Shown: piece by piece, positions 24,561-33,505 of the stretch
Numbering within the stretch: position 1 is the stretch's first letter
Layout of the letters: each line of letters starts with the position of its first letter
From: Bacillota bacterium
Lineage (GTDB): Bacteria > Bacillota_I > Bacilli_A > RF39 > UBA660
Length of the DNA: 64,000 bases
Assembly: GCA_015059305.1 (NCBI GenBank)
Contig: SVAQ01000004.1
Location: forward strand, 1 to 64,000
Direction of reading: 5' to 3'
Notes under the pieces: generated by a model
The model's input: only the letters and a program-made list of their open reading frames with translations
The model's database searches: none
Told to the model about the DNA's origin: nothing
Program-made: the position numbers and the translations under genes

Positions 24561-25331
24561 TTATTCTGTTGGAATTTCAGCAGTTTTAGCTAAAATGAAA
24601 TTTTTTAAATATTCGTAAGTCTTAACTTCTCCACCTTCAGTGGTATATTTTTTATTTCTTGGTACAGGAACAATTGTAATTCCTGAAATATATCCAGCTT
24701 TCATTAAAAGTTCATACATATCATCTGGTACTGCAAACATTAATTCTGCTGGAGTTCTAGCAGTTGTTCCACTAAATACATCTTTACCACTTGAATCTCT
24801 AACACCAAGAACTTCAATTGATTCAATAAACTTACCAAACATGATCCTATTATCTTCATCTGTAGCTTTTAAATATAGGTCAATTCTATCACCAGGATAG
24901 ATTGAATTACCATAAGTTGTATGGTTATTAACTCCTAAACCAAAAATTGTATATCCATCTGCTATATTATCAAAAATTGTATTAGGTAATTCACTTTTAT
25001 TTACTACTTGACTCTTATAAAAAACTCCACCTGCAGGAACAGATGTTCCAGTATTAACATATTTTCCAATAAGCTCATTAGCACTTGTAATAATATCAGC
25101 AGTACTTAAAAATTTATTATTAATTTCAGTATATCCAATATTATCTTCAGTAATTTCTTGAGTTGCCCCAATAACTTCTTTAGCATAAGGAACTCTTATT
25201 GGAGATGTCGCTTCTTTTACTCTATAGCTATAAAATCCCCACAGTACAAGGACGCCTGCTATTACCCCAAGAATAGTTACCGTATTTTTGTTTCCAATAA
25301 ATCTTTTAATTGTGTTAATTAAATTTCCCAT
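24561..25331 (-). CDS. cpaB: CpaB/RcpC-like SAF-domain protein
   Basis: Assembly protein of Tad pili with an SAF domain, 256 residues. An N-terminal membrane helix (TVTILGVIAGVLVLWGFY) is followed by the SAF-like region (VPYAKEVIGATQEITEDNIGYTEI...GKYVNTGTSVPAGGVFY). The RcpC part follows: YTIFGLGVNNHTTYGNSIYPGD then VDLYL-type strands. In Gram-negatives CpaB works with a secretin. No secretin is present here, which fits a single-membrane cell where CpaB would face the wall. Confidence 0.85.
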   Translation of the reverse strand: MGNLINTIKRFIGNKNTVTILGVIAGVLVLWGFYSYRVKEATSPIRVPYAKEVIGATQEITEDNIGYTEINNKFLSTADIITSANELIGKYVNTGTSVPAGGVFYKSQVVNKSELPNTIFDNIADGYTIFGLGVNNHTTYGNSIYPGDRIDLYLKATDEDNRIMFGKFIESIEVLGVRDSSGKDVFSGTTARTPAELMFAVPDDMYELLMKAGYISGITIVPVPRNKKYTTEGGEVKTYEYLKNFILAKTAEIPTE

Positions 25332-25349
25332 TTTTATTCCTCCTCGAAA

Positions 25350-26066
25350 TTAATTACAATATGTATTGAAAAACTGATCATATGTTGCTGTTATTGAACA
25401 CGTTGAATCAGCTGCTTTACTAGCAATACAATAAATCGTATTAGCATTCAATTCATTTAAAATGCCTGATTCTGTTGGTTTACCACATCTTTGAATAATA
25501 ATTTCTTCAGCACTTTCAGTGGCACAAGGCGATCCAGCATTAAATTTAAGTTTGCAATTTGTCAAAGTTGACGGTAATGAATTGTCTACTTCTAGTCGAT
25601 CTAATAAATATGAAACATCTACTGCATATTGCTCTCCTACAAATGTTTCACCTTGAACTGCAGTAACTTTAGATTCTAAAATTGCATCAATTTTATTAAC
25701 AATATCAAATGTTTTAGAATCACCTACTACATTAAATGTATTAGATTTACTTGAAACTTTAACCCCCACTTTAGGAGGAGCTTCATATACCTCTGTAAAC
25801 TCAATGTCATAAGTAGTAGATATTGAAGCTTCTTCTGCAAATCTTCTTAAAAAAGATTCATAAAATTTTTCTTTGTTTATTTTGGCTTCACCATATTGTC
25901 TATAGTAAGACCAGTCGATAGCATCTTCCATTGATGCTTCTGTAATTGTTTTAATTAAGTAGTAATCTTGTGTATTAGTAGAAGTAAAGCTTTGAACTAA
26001 TAATAAAACTACAATAATAAATACGCCTAAAACAACTAACCAGTAACCCCAATAAGCTTCTTTCAT
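25350..26066 (-). CDS. TadE-like membrane-anchored protein
   Basis: Minor-pilin-like protein of 238 residues. The N-terminus MKEAYWGYW runs into a hydrophobic helix (LVVLGVFIIVVLLLVQSF), then a mainly polar exterior domain with Cys pairs near the C-terminus (TNCKLKF, SPCATES, QRCGKP, YCIAS, STCSI, YCN). It shares the MKEA start with the small pilins. It lies between the giant secreted protein and cpaB. It may be a tip or priming subunit; the family is not otherwise recognisable. Confidence 0.62.
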   Translation of the reverse strand: MKEAYWGYWLVVLGVFIIVVLLLVQSFTSTNTQDYYLIKTITEASMEDAIDWSYYRQYGEAKINKEKFYESFLRRFAEEASISTTYDIEFTEVYEAPPKVGVKVSSKSNTFNVVGDSKTFDIVNKIDAILESKVTAVQGETFVGEQYAVDVSYLLDRLEVDNSLPSTLTNCKLKFNAGSPCATESAEEIIIQRCGKPTESGILNELNANTIYCIASKAADSTCSITATYDQFFNTYCN

Positions 26067-26081
26067 TTATTAATTCCTCCT

Positions 26082-29000
26082 TTACTTCCAAGCCGGTCCA
26101 ATATCCGGTATTAAATCTCCATTTATATCTAATGTTGTATATTTGTAAATTGTCCAATAATCATTTGTAATTATTTCGTATTCCTTACCTGCAGGAACTG
26201 CATCTCCGCGGTTAGGTAATGTTAAGAATACACTTTGATAAGTTTGCCAATTAGCATTAGCATCAGCTATTGCTTCAGCTCTTTTTGGTGCATCAACTTG
26301 AGAATCATATGCATCATCTAATTCTGTGATAAATTCACTATAGCAGAATGCATTTGCCATTACACATTTTCCTGATTCCTCTTCGCCAATCCAATTATAG
26401 CCTTTAGTTAAACATGAAGTTTCATCTGTTATATTAGGTAAACTATAATCATGACAATTTAATGTTTGATTATTATAACTACCATTTTCTTTATTACTTT
26501 CGTTATAATTTCTTATCCAAGTAACCATGTCAGGTGTCATTTTAACTTTTAATGTATAATCCTCAACTGCTTTTAATTGTTCTTCTGTTGCTGTTGTTGG
26601 TTCTAATTTTGCTCTTGCCTCAATTTCAGAAATTGTATTACCAGCTTTTTGAGCTACTAGAACATTTGCAGGATTTTGTTTATCCCAGTTATAACCTAAC
26701 TGACGATCATTTGGATTTATTATTGATGGTGTAATAGGTCTAAAATCTAGATTTAAATTTCCAGTTGTTGGGTTATATCTATCGACATCATAAATACAGT
26801 TTCCAACACATTTGATTGTACAGTTTGGACAACAATTATAATTTTCGTCTGAAGCGCTAATTGCTTGATCTCGAGAATCTTGTGGTACACAAGTTCCTTC
26901 ATCATAATACATTGTTGAACATACATAGAATGATTCAGCTTCTTTTACACAATATTGTTTATCTCCGCCCGGACATAATGTCTTTTTACAAGTATTCCAA
27001 TCTTGACCAGCTGGACATTCATCACTATCATGAACTACACCATTTTCATCGGTACAAGATTGACCGACAGTATAAAGACAAGCATATTCGTTACCTTTTA
27101 ATTCATCATTATTTATTGTTTGTTCTCTTTCAAGTCTATCAACAGTAGTTAAACTTGTAGAATCATCGCCAAAAATTCTACCTAATTTTTGACTTGAATA
27201 ATATTGTCCTAGATTATCAATTGATAGAATATAGAAGTATGATCCTGCTGGAGTATCTGCTCCTACTGGTAAGCCATCTATTAAATATGAATTCTCAACT
27301 TTTACACTAGATACTTTAATTTCTCCGCTAGGAACTAATGAATAATAAACTCGAGGAGTATCATATTTTCCTGAAGATGTTGCAATACGGTGAATATAAT
27401 CTAATTCTGTAACATAGTATTCTTCTTCTTTACAAGTAAATGTCTCATTATCTAATGAAATAGTACAGTTAAAATATTTCTTCTTATTATATCCTTGATA
27501 AGTACTAAAATTAATTCCATAAGATCCAGAACATTCATAAGTAGTTACATTTAAACTACCGTCTACACAGTATTCAGTTGTTGGTACGCTTATTCCTTCG
27601 TTAAAAATTGGATTTACAGATGTTACTTCAGTACATCTTTCTAATTCTATATCTTCATCACTACATTTTTCAGCTTTAATTTCTTCTTCAAGCGGAACCA
27701 TTACATCACAAGTTTCATCTCCACAAGATAGCCCTTGAGCCTGTTCAATCCATTTTGTTCCACTATAACCTTCGGAATTTGGTTCGTCATAACTATATTT
27801 AATTATTGGATCATAGTTATAAATCATTTCCCATGTAGTACCAGTACTAAATTTATCTGAATAGCCTTCATAACTATCATCAGCCATACATGCATTATAT
27901 AGGTCGATAGTTTGTTTTAATTTCTCAATAGCATTTTCCAAGTCTTCTTTTGCTTTTTTTAGAACATCTGCTATACCATTTGACTCAATATAATCCTTAA
28001 AATCTTCCTCAGCTGTTACTTTTGTACAAGCTTCATAGTCAGTAACTGAACAGCTTGAATTACAAGTTCCTCTATTTCCATCAGTCATTTTACCAAATGT
28101 TTGTGGTGAAGCTGGTTTATCATCATAAGACCATGCTCCATTAGAATCTACTTTGTAATAAGTTTTATTAAATGAGAATTTTTTAATATCTGTACTATCT
28201 ACCGTTGTACTTCCTGAAATACAAGATGGAGTTTCTCCCGCTAAGATCTCAGCTTGAGTAAGTGTCTCCCAATTACATGTTCTTTTATAACATTCAGCAT
28301 CATCACCAGTATCTACTAAACCATAAGTTCCACCAGCATTATAAGCATCCATTAATTCTTTATTCATTTGCCATTCATTAAAGGCTTCTGCTACTGCTAT
28401 TTGAGCTTTAATAATGTCCTCGTTAAAGGCAGTCTCATTCATTTTTGTTGAATAACAATCTTGTTGCCCCTTCATTGACATGCTAATTTTGAAATAACGA
28501 CCATTATCAACATCTCTTTTATATGGAGCTTTGAAAAGATAATCTTCTTTACAATAAATACTACAATAAGGATTTGATGCTACAATACCTGCATATGTTC
28601 CATCAACTAGTTTATATGAATTATTTGCACTATCCGTATTTTCTAAAATACATTTTACATTAAATCCAGTATCGTCTTTATAACCTTCTCTAAATTCGTA
28701 TTCTACATTACCATCAGCATCTGGAGTTGATTCATCTTCGCATATTTGTGGTAATCCTAATCCCGGATCACAAGCAGTATTACACATTTTTACACTAATA
28801 TTGTGAGCGTCACTAATTGGTTTATCAGAATATAGTAAAAATCTTTGACCATCCGTATAATCTTTACCGGCATCACTTGATGGGAATAACATTGCACCAT
28901 TTAGCAATGCTTGATCTCTATATTCATATTTTACATCAAATGTTGCATTACAAAGACTATCATCATTAGGAACTGACACGTTATATGCAATATATATAGT

Positions 29001-29975
29001 TTCTTTATTATTGCTATTAAACATATCAATTAAATTCTGTGAATTTGATAAAAGACCATTAGCGCTAAAATCATTTGCATCTTCAGAATACTCAAAAGAA
29101 TATCCAATTTCTTCTACAGTAGCTCCAGAACTTGCATTTTCTGCACCTTTATAATAAAAATAGCTAGATGCAGGATCACTAAAGTTTTTTAATGATATTG
29201 AAACTACTACCATTCTTTCATATCGACTACCAGTATCAGTTGCGTTCGTTCCTCCTGAAGTAATTACACTATATTCTGGAATATTAACATTCCCGTCTAA
29301 GTAATCAACTGTAGCAGCCATACCAGCTTTTAATAAAGCTTTAGCAGCAGCTTCTTCACTAGCATCTGTGTATTTAAAATAAACAGATGGTTTAGAGGCA
29401 TAAAAGTTTTTATATATATATTTTACTTCTTTACCTGTAATTTTTGTATAATATTCAACCATTTCACTATCTGCACTTACCCAGTCATATGTAGTTCTTA
29501 CATACGAAGGGAAAACATTATTCGAAGTATGTCTAAAATTCCAACCTAAAATTGCATTAACATACATTCTTATTGCGGCAGATGTAATTGAGTATTGTTT
29601 TTGGCTACCAGCAGGATTACCATCATAATCCCATAAACCATTTTGAAGTATCTTTAATATCCCATAGTCTTCAGCTTTAGTTGTACTATCAGACCCCATC
29701 AAGATATGATCGACTTTCATATTTGTCCAAGCAGCTAATCCTGGGTCAGCACAATAAATATAATATTTTTCTGAAGAATCAGCAGAATTAGTACCATAAT
29801 AAATTGCTGAAACATAGTCAGACCAACCAATACTGTTATTTCCATATTTTATTGGTGGTGAATTAACTCCGGTATCAGTACGAACAAATATAGTATCTTT
29901 ATCATAAGCTTCAACATTTACCGCACTTAATGCAACACATAGCAAAACAAATAAACATATTATTTTATTTTTCAT
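26082..29975 (-). CDS. Giant Cys-rich secreted protein (TED-like N-terminus)
   Basis: Exported protein of 1297 residues and the largest gene in the window; likely the adhesin, tip protein or substrate of the Tad-like machine. A signal peptide (1-23) is followed by a region resembling bacterial thioester domains: Cys75 in YIYCADPGL, with TSAAIRMYV (131-139) where those domains carry TQxAIW. The usual Gln is Ser132, so a thioester is doubtful. The rest has around forty Cys in clusters (CCPNCTIKCVGNC, CPAGQDWNTC), a helical segment near 680-720, and an acidic DINGDLIPD loop at the end. There is no LPXTG or terminal helix, so retention must be by another route. It overlaps the upstream gene by 4 nt. 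Confidence 0.72.
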   Translation of the reverse strand: MKNKIICLFVLLCVALSAVNVEAYDKDTIFVRTDTGVNSPPIKYGNNSIGWSDYVSAIYYGTNSADSSEKYYIYCADPGLAAWTNMKVDHILMGSDSTTKAEDYGILKILQNGLWDYDGNPAGSQKQYSITSAAIRMYVNAILGWNFRHTSNNVFPSYVRTTYDWVSADSEMVEYYTKITGKEVKYIYKNFYASKPSVYFKYTDASEEAAAKALLKAGMAATVDYLDGNVNIPEYSVITSGGTNATDTGSRYERMVVVSISLKNFSDPASSYFYYKGAENASSGATVEEIGYSFEYSEDANDFSANGLLSNSQNLIDMFNSNNKETIYIAYNVSVPNDDSLCNATFDVKYEYRDQALLNGAMLFPSSDAGKDYTDGQRFLLYSDKPISDAHNISVKMCNTACDPGLGLPQICEDESTPDADGNVEYEFREGYKDDTGFNVKCILENTDSANNSYKLVDGTYAGIVASNPYCSIYCKEDYLFKAPYKRDVDNGRYFKISMSMKGQQDCYSTKMNETAFNEDIIKAQIAVAEAFNEWQMNKELMDAYNAGGTYGLVDTGDDAECYKRTCNWETLTQAEILAGETPSCISGSTTVDSTDIKKFSFNKTYYKVDSNGAWSYDDKPASPQTFGKMTDGNRGTCNSSCSVTDYEACTKVTAEEDFKDYIESNGIADVLKKAKEDLENAIEKLKQTIDLYNACMADDSYEGYSDKFSTGTTWEMIYNYDPIIKYSYDEPNSEGYSGTKWIEQAQGLSCGDETCDVMVPLEEEIKAEKCSDEDIELERCTEVTSVNPIFNEGISVPTTEYCVDGSLNVTTYECSGSYGINFSTYQGYNKKKYFNCTISLDNETFTCKEEEYYVTELDYIHRIATSSGKYDTPRVYYSLVPSGEIKVSSVKVENSYLIDGLPVGADTPAGSYFYILSIDNLGQYYSSQKLGRIFGDDSTSLTTVDRLEREQTINNDELKGNEYACLYTVGQSCTDENGVVHDSDECPAGQDWNTCKKTLCPGGDKQYCVKEAESFYVCSTMYYDEGTCVPQDSRDQAISASDENYNCCPNCTIKCVGNCIYDVDRYNPTTGNLNLDFRPITPSIINPNDRQLGYNWDKQNPANVLVAQKAGNTISEIEARAKLEPTTATEEQLKAVEDYTLKVKMTPDMVTWIRNYNESNKENGSYNNQTLNCHDYSLPNITDETSCLTKGYNWIGEEESGKCVMANAFCYSEFITELDDAYDSQVDAPKRAEAIADANANWQTYQSVFLTLPNRGDAVPAGKEYEIITNDYWTIYKYTTLDINGDLIPDIGPAWK

Positions 29976-30709
29976 AGAACACTCTTCTTTCTTTTTTTAA
30001 CAATTATCACTGCAACTACAGCCCCAACCACAATTAAAGCTCCCCCAATGATAAAGGCAGTTCGGTTATCATTAATAAAATCTATAACTTTTTCAAAAAA
30101 GTTTAATTCTTTATCTATTTGACCACTTTGTTCAAGTTTAGCTGCTCTTTCTTCCATTTTATCTACGAAATCATAGAATGAAATATCTTCAAATGTAACA
30201 TATTTTTGACATAAATAATAATCCGGATCATTTTGACATTGACCATAATAATGATATAGATTTTTTCTTGGCGTTGTTAAATAAATAGTTCTATATCTAT
30301 CACGCGGACAGCTAGTTTCATTTGATGAATAAACTTCAAATGTGAAAGTGGTGATATCTAAAATTCCTTCCCAATCAAAAGAAATAACACCATCTACAGC
30401 GTCAGTGTAATAATAAGTACTTTTAGTTTTATCTACATTATTTTCAACAGTAAAATAAAAATCTTCAGTCATATTTAAAACCGAAATAGTAAAATAATCA
30501 TATTCCGAAGTACATTCTTGATATTCTTCCTGGCAGTCATATAAATCTGGATCGACTAAAGCTGTTTTTTCCTCATAGATTACTTTGATACCAGCAACAT
30601 CTTTGTTTAGTTGGGCACGTTCACTATAACTACAAGTACTCGCATTTACTGCTAAAACATTTACAAATAAGGTGCTTAATAAAGCAGTTAATAAAATTCT
30701 TTTTTTCAT
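29972..30709 (-). CDS. Signal-peptide protein with C-terminal membrane anchor
   Basis: First gene of the Tad-like locus; function unknown. 245 residues: a signal peptide ending LAVNAST, an exterior domain with about seven Cys (DCQEEYQEC, SCPRD, GQCQNDPDYYLC), a helical Glu/Lys-rich stretch (KMEERAAKLEQSGQIDKEL), then a C-terminal helix (AFIIGGALIVVGAVVAVIIV) and KKRKK stop-transfer. It is thus anchored facing outward. It overlaps the giant protein gene by 4 nt and is probably its membrane partner. It ends in TGA. Confidence 0.66.
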   Translation of the reverse strand: MKKRILLTALLSTLFVNVLAVNASTCSYSERAQLNKDVAGIKVIYEEKTALVDPDLYDCQEEYQECTSEYDYFTISVLNMTEDFYFTVENNVDKTKSTYYYTDAVDGVISFDWEGILDITTFTFEVYSSNETSCPRDRYRTIYLTTPRKNLYHYYGQCQNDPDYYLCQKYVTFEDISFYDFVDKMEERAAKLEQSGQIDKELNFFEKVIDFINDNRTAFIIGGALIVVGAVVAVIIVKKRKKSVL

Positions 30710-30738
30710 TACTCAATATACCTTCTCTACTATTAAAA

Positions 30739-30767
30739 ATTTTATCATATTGCAAGTAGCATTTCAA
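30739..30767 (-). promoter_or_regulatory. Promoter of the Tad-like operon
   Basis: Minus-strand -35 TTGAAA (30762-30767) and -10 TAAAAT (30739-30744), 17-bp spacer, about 30 bp before the first gene. Confidence 0.7.
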
Positions 30768-30860
30768 TTTAAAATAATGTTTTTATTAAAATATTTTTTT
30801 AGCTATCTGAAATTGAAAGAGTTTAATCTTTGTGTTAATATTAAAAGTAAGGATGATAAC

Positions 30861-31520
30861 ATGACGGATAGATTAAAAGAATTTGGTAAAAGTATCACTA
30901 TTTTAATAGGCTTTTTTGTTTTTCAGATAATAATTTACAATTTTTGTTTTCCACTTATGAAAAACGCAACTAAAACATTGGACGTCTTTACCATTTTTCT
31001 TCTTTCGATCATTTTATTTTTCTTATTTAAAAACGATATGATCAGTCAATTTAAAGCCATAAAAAAACAAAAAGCAAAGGTTTTTATTCGATATTTAATT
31101 ATTTTTCTATTTGCAAATTTCTTAGTATATATAATTAATAACATTTTATATTCTTCTTTAAATGATATAGCTACAAACGAAGCGAACAATCAGATTTCTG
31201 TTTTAACTAATCCTTATTTATCATTTATTTCTATTTGTTTACTAGCACCTTTTTACGAAGAAATTTTATTTAGACTTAATTTTAAAAATTTATTTAAAAA
31301 CAAATGGATTTTTATCACATTTACTGGAATATTCTTTGCTAGCTTACATCTATTATCCGCTCAATCTATATCAGAAATTTTATATATAATTCCCTATTCG
31401 ATTTTAGGAATTACACTAAGTTATATTTATAAAGATAGCAATATTATTTATAATTCAATTTTAATTCACGCACTTAATAACATAATACAATTTATAATTA
31501 TTTTAACCGGAGGTATTTAA
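30861..31520 (+). CDS. CPBP family intramembrane protease
   Basis: Membrane glutamic-type protease of the CPBP/Abi (Rce1-like) family, 219 residues. Motifs in order: EEILFR (double Glu plus Arg), FASLH, and a C-terminal HALNN. About six hydrophobic segments. I chose ATG 30861, preceded by AAGGATG. An upstream in-frame start at 30672 would run through the divergent gene's 5' end and promoter. The last bases overlap the following metallophosphoesterase-like gene. Such proteases act in protein processing or bacteriocin self-immunity; the substrate here is unknown. Confidence 0.85.
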   Translation: MTDRLKEFGKSITILIGFFVFQIIIYNFCFPLMKNATKTLDVFTIFLLSIILFFLFKNDMISQFKAIKKQKAKVFIRYLIIFLFANFLVYIINNILYSSLNDIATNEANNQISVLTNPYLSFISICLLAPFYEEILFRLNFKNLFKNKWIFITFTGIFFASLHLLSAQSISEILYIIPYSILGITLSYIYKDSNIIYNSILIHALNNIIQFIIILTGGI

Positions 31521-32311
31521 TGAAAAGATTTTTATGTATTATTATTCTATTAGTTTTTCTAATTTTTATGTATGCCAAATATATTGAGCCTAATCAAATT
31601 GTTATTAATGAATATAAAATATCTAACAATAAAATCCCAAGTAGTTTCGAAGGAATTAAGATTGCACATTTTTCTGACATTTTATATGATAGCGAAAATG
31701 ACTATAAGCAAATCGAAATTGTTACTCAAAAAATTCAAGAGTTAAACGCCGATATAATTGTATTTACTGGTGATTTAGTTCAAAAGAAAATAAATGAGAA
31801 TGAAAAAAACGAACTAACTTCAATTCTAACTAACTTAAAACCTAATTTATATAAATATGCTGTTCTAGGAGATCATGATTCTAATGATGTAAAAGATATT
31901 TTAAAGACAAGCGGATTTATAGTTTTAGAAAATACTTCAACGTATCTTTTTTATGAAAGTAATGAACCAATTTTAATTGCTGGCGGTGATAATATTACTA
32001 GTGATTCCTTATTAAAGGATGAAAACATCCCCTATAATTTTAAGATTGCTTTAACGCATAAACCCGATAATTATGATTCATTAAAGAATGAATTTAACCT
32101 TGTATTAGCCGGTCATTCACTTGGAGGCGAAATTCGCATTCCATTTTATGGCGCCACAATAAAAAAAGAAGGAGCAAAAAAATATACTGACAAAATGTAT
32201 TCTCACGAAGACAATTACTTATATATATCTTCCGGCATCGGAATCGAAAAGACTGGACTTAGACTTCTTAACAAGCCCTCAATAAACGTATACAGACTTT
32301 ATAACAAATAA
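31520..32311 (+). CDS. Metallophosphoesterase-like protein lacking metal ligands
   Basis: Calcineurin-like phosphoesterase fold with an N-terminal membrane anchor, 263 residues, paralogous to the intact protein at 48015. The metal sites are eroded. DxH is SDIL (His55 is Leu), GNHE is GDHD (116-119, Asn lost) and GHxH is GHSL (197-200, final His lost). The first Asp (53), GD (84-85) and His179 remain. A two-metal hydrolase is unlikely to work in this state. It is co-translated with a CPBP protease (1-nt overlap, GGAGG site), suggesting a structural or binding role. Confidence 0.82.
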   Translation: MKRFLCIIILLVFLIFMYAKYIEPNQIVINEYKISNNKIPSSFEGIKIAHFSDILYDSENDYKQIEIVTQKIQELNADIIVFTGDLVQKKINENEKNELTSILTNLKPNLYKYAVLGDHDSNDVKDILKTSGFIVLENTSTYLFYESNEPILIAGGDNITSDSLLKDENIPYNFKIALTHKPDNYDSLKNEFNLVLAGHSLGGEIRIPFYGATIKKEGAKKYTDKMYSHEDNYLYISSGIGIEKTGLRLLNKPSINVYRLYNK

Positions 32312-32347
32312 AAAAACATAGTATTATAAATATTCTACTATGTTTAT
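32311..32347. terminator. Bidirectional terminator
   Basis: Eight-base-pair stem ACATAGTA/TACTATGT flanked by A and T runs between convergent genes; the minus-strand gene's stop lies inside it. Confidence 0.75.
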
Positions 32348-32611
32348 ATTTTTGCTTAATTTTGTAATTAAGTCTTCTTTTTCATATTTTGAAAAAATAT
32401 CTTTAAAATTACTATTATCCATTAGGAACATATCATAATATTTAATAAATATTTCTTGATAATTTGTAACTCCTAATTCTTTTAAAAATGTAATGTTTTC
32501 TGATACTAATTTTTTTTGAATTTTAATTAATTCTAGTAATTTTTCAGGAGTATTATCTTCAATTTCAGCAATATCATCTTTACTAAAATTTAACTTTTCT
32601 AAAAATTTCAT
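32324..32611 (-). CDS. Small helical protein, unknown
   Basis: No recognised family. The 95 residues are mostly helical and charged (LLELIKIQKKLVSENITFLKELG...YYDMFLMDNSNFKDIFSKYEKEDLITKLSKN). The pattern resembles the helical repeat units at the C-terminus of the 33506-34732 protein, which also alternate a helix with an N-D-x-F/L segment and end in a K-L-x-K motif. It overlaps the upstream 295-residue gene by 4 nt and is third in the cluster. It has no signal or membrane segment, so it is probably cytoplasmic. Confidence 0.6.
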   Translation of the reverse strand: MKFLEKLNFSKDDIAEIEDNTPEKLLELIKIQKKLVSENITFLKELGVTNYQEIFIKYYDMFLMDNSNFKDIFSKYEKEDLITKLSKNINIVEYL

Positions 32612-33495
32612 GCTGCCCTCCCTAAATCTATATCTAAAATACTAGTATATTCTAACTCTTCACTGATTGCAGCTTTCAATCTTGTCTCTTCTTCTGGTGA
32701 TATTGTTTTACCATACGTTATAGCATAATACATTACCATACTATCATCCATAACTTCATTTGTAACAAGCTTAATTAAATTATCTGTTATAGAATCATTT
32801 ATCTCTTCAATACCATAAACTGATACCATTACATGCCTAATAGCATCTGCAAGTCTTTCATATCTATCAAACGTTTCATCATTTAATCCTATTGTTTGTG
32901 GTTTACTTAAAATTTCATCTAATGGACTTATAAATTCAGTAGCCATTGTTACATTAGCAACTTCACCAGCATTAGAGGAACTAACCATATTTTCATTTAC
33001 TGGAGCACTTATCACTTGCGTAATTTTGTGTTTTTCTGGTTCTACAACTGGAGCAACAACCGGTTCATTTGAGAATGTCATATTCAAATAATCTACCCCA
33101 TATTTAGCTTCAAAAGCTTTTTTTCTAAATGGAATTTTTGAATATTTACCTTCTGGTGTTTTATATGGTTCATCAATACTTCTTAAATACTGAATTCTTT
33201 TTACCGCTCCCTTAGAATTAATTCTAACTGGATCTTCAACATATGCACCTAATTCTCCAATTCTTTCCATTTCTTCTACTTGTTTTTGGACAAACGAAAA
33301 ACCACCAGCAACAGCCTTTTGTTCAGAAGGCCTTTTTATGCTAATTCCTTTTTCGGATAAATAATTTATAATTTGCGCTAATTCTTCTAAAGATATTACA
33401 TCGTCCGATAAACTAGCGACAAACTTATTTATCATTGGAGCAACTTCTTTTGAATAATTCAAAGCTTTAAGTTTTAATGCAATGTTACTTTCCAT
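32608..33495 (-). CDS. Unknown cytoplasmic protein with PV-rich linker
   Basis: 295 residues, family not recognised. The N-terminal helical part (~1-150) includes FSFVQKQVEEMERIGELGAY and a basic patch (KGAVKRIQYLRS). A flexible linker follows (EPVVAPVVEPEKHK), then a C-terminal helical domain (TFDRYERLADAIRHVMVSVYG). There is no signal peptide or membrane segment. It sits 10 bp after the 408-residue coiled-coil protein and overlaps the next gene by 4 nt, so the three products probably act together. The linker composition recalls the tail-anchored protein at 4118. Confidence 0.62.
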   Translation of the reverse strand: MESNIALKLKALNYSKEVAPMINKFVASLSDDVISLEELAQIINYLSEKGISIKRPSEQKAVAGGFSFVQKQVEEMERIGELGAYVEDPVRINSKGAVKRIQYLRSIDEPYKTPEGKYSKIPFRKKAFEAKYGVDYLNMTFSNEPVVAPVVEPEKHKITQVISAPVNENMVSSSNAGEVANVTMATEFISPLDEILSKPQTIGLNDETFDRYERLADAIRHVMVSVYGIEEINDSITDNLIKLVTNEVMDDSMVMYYAITYGKTISPEEETRLKAAISEELEYTSILDIDLGRAA

Positions 33496-33505
33496 AATAA
33501 CCTTT

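Noticed and set aside
26552..27148. Plus-strand Leu/His-rich open frames opposite the giant protein
   Set aside because: The high Leu/His content comes from reading the Asn/Asp/Glu-rich gene backwards; no start signals.
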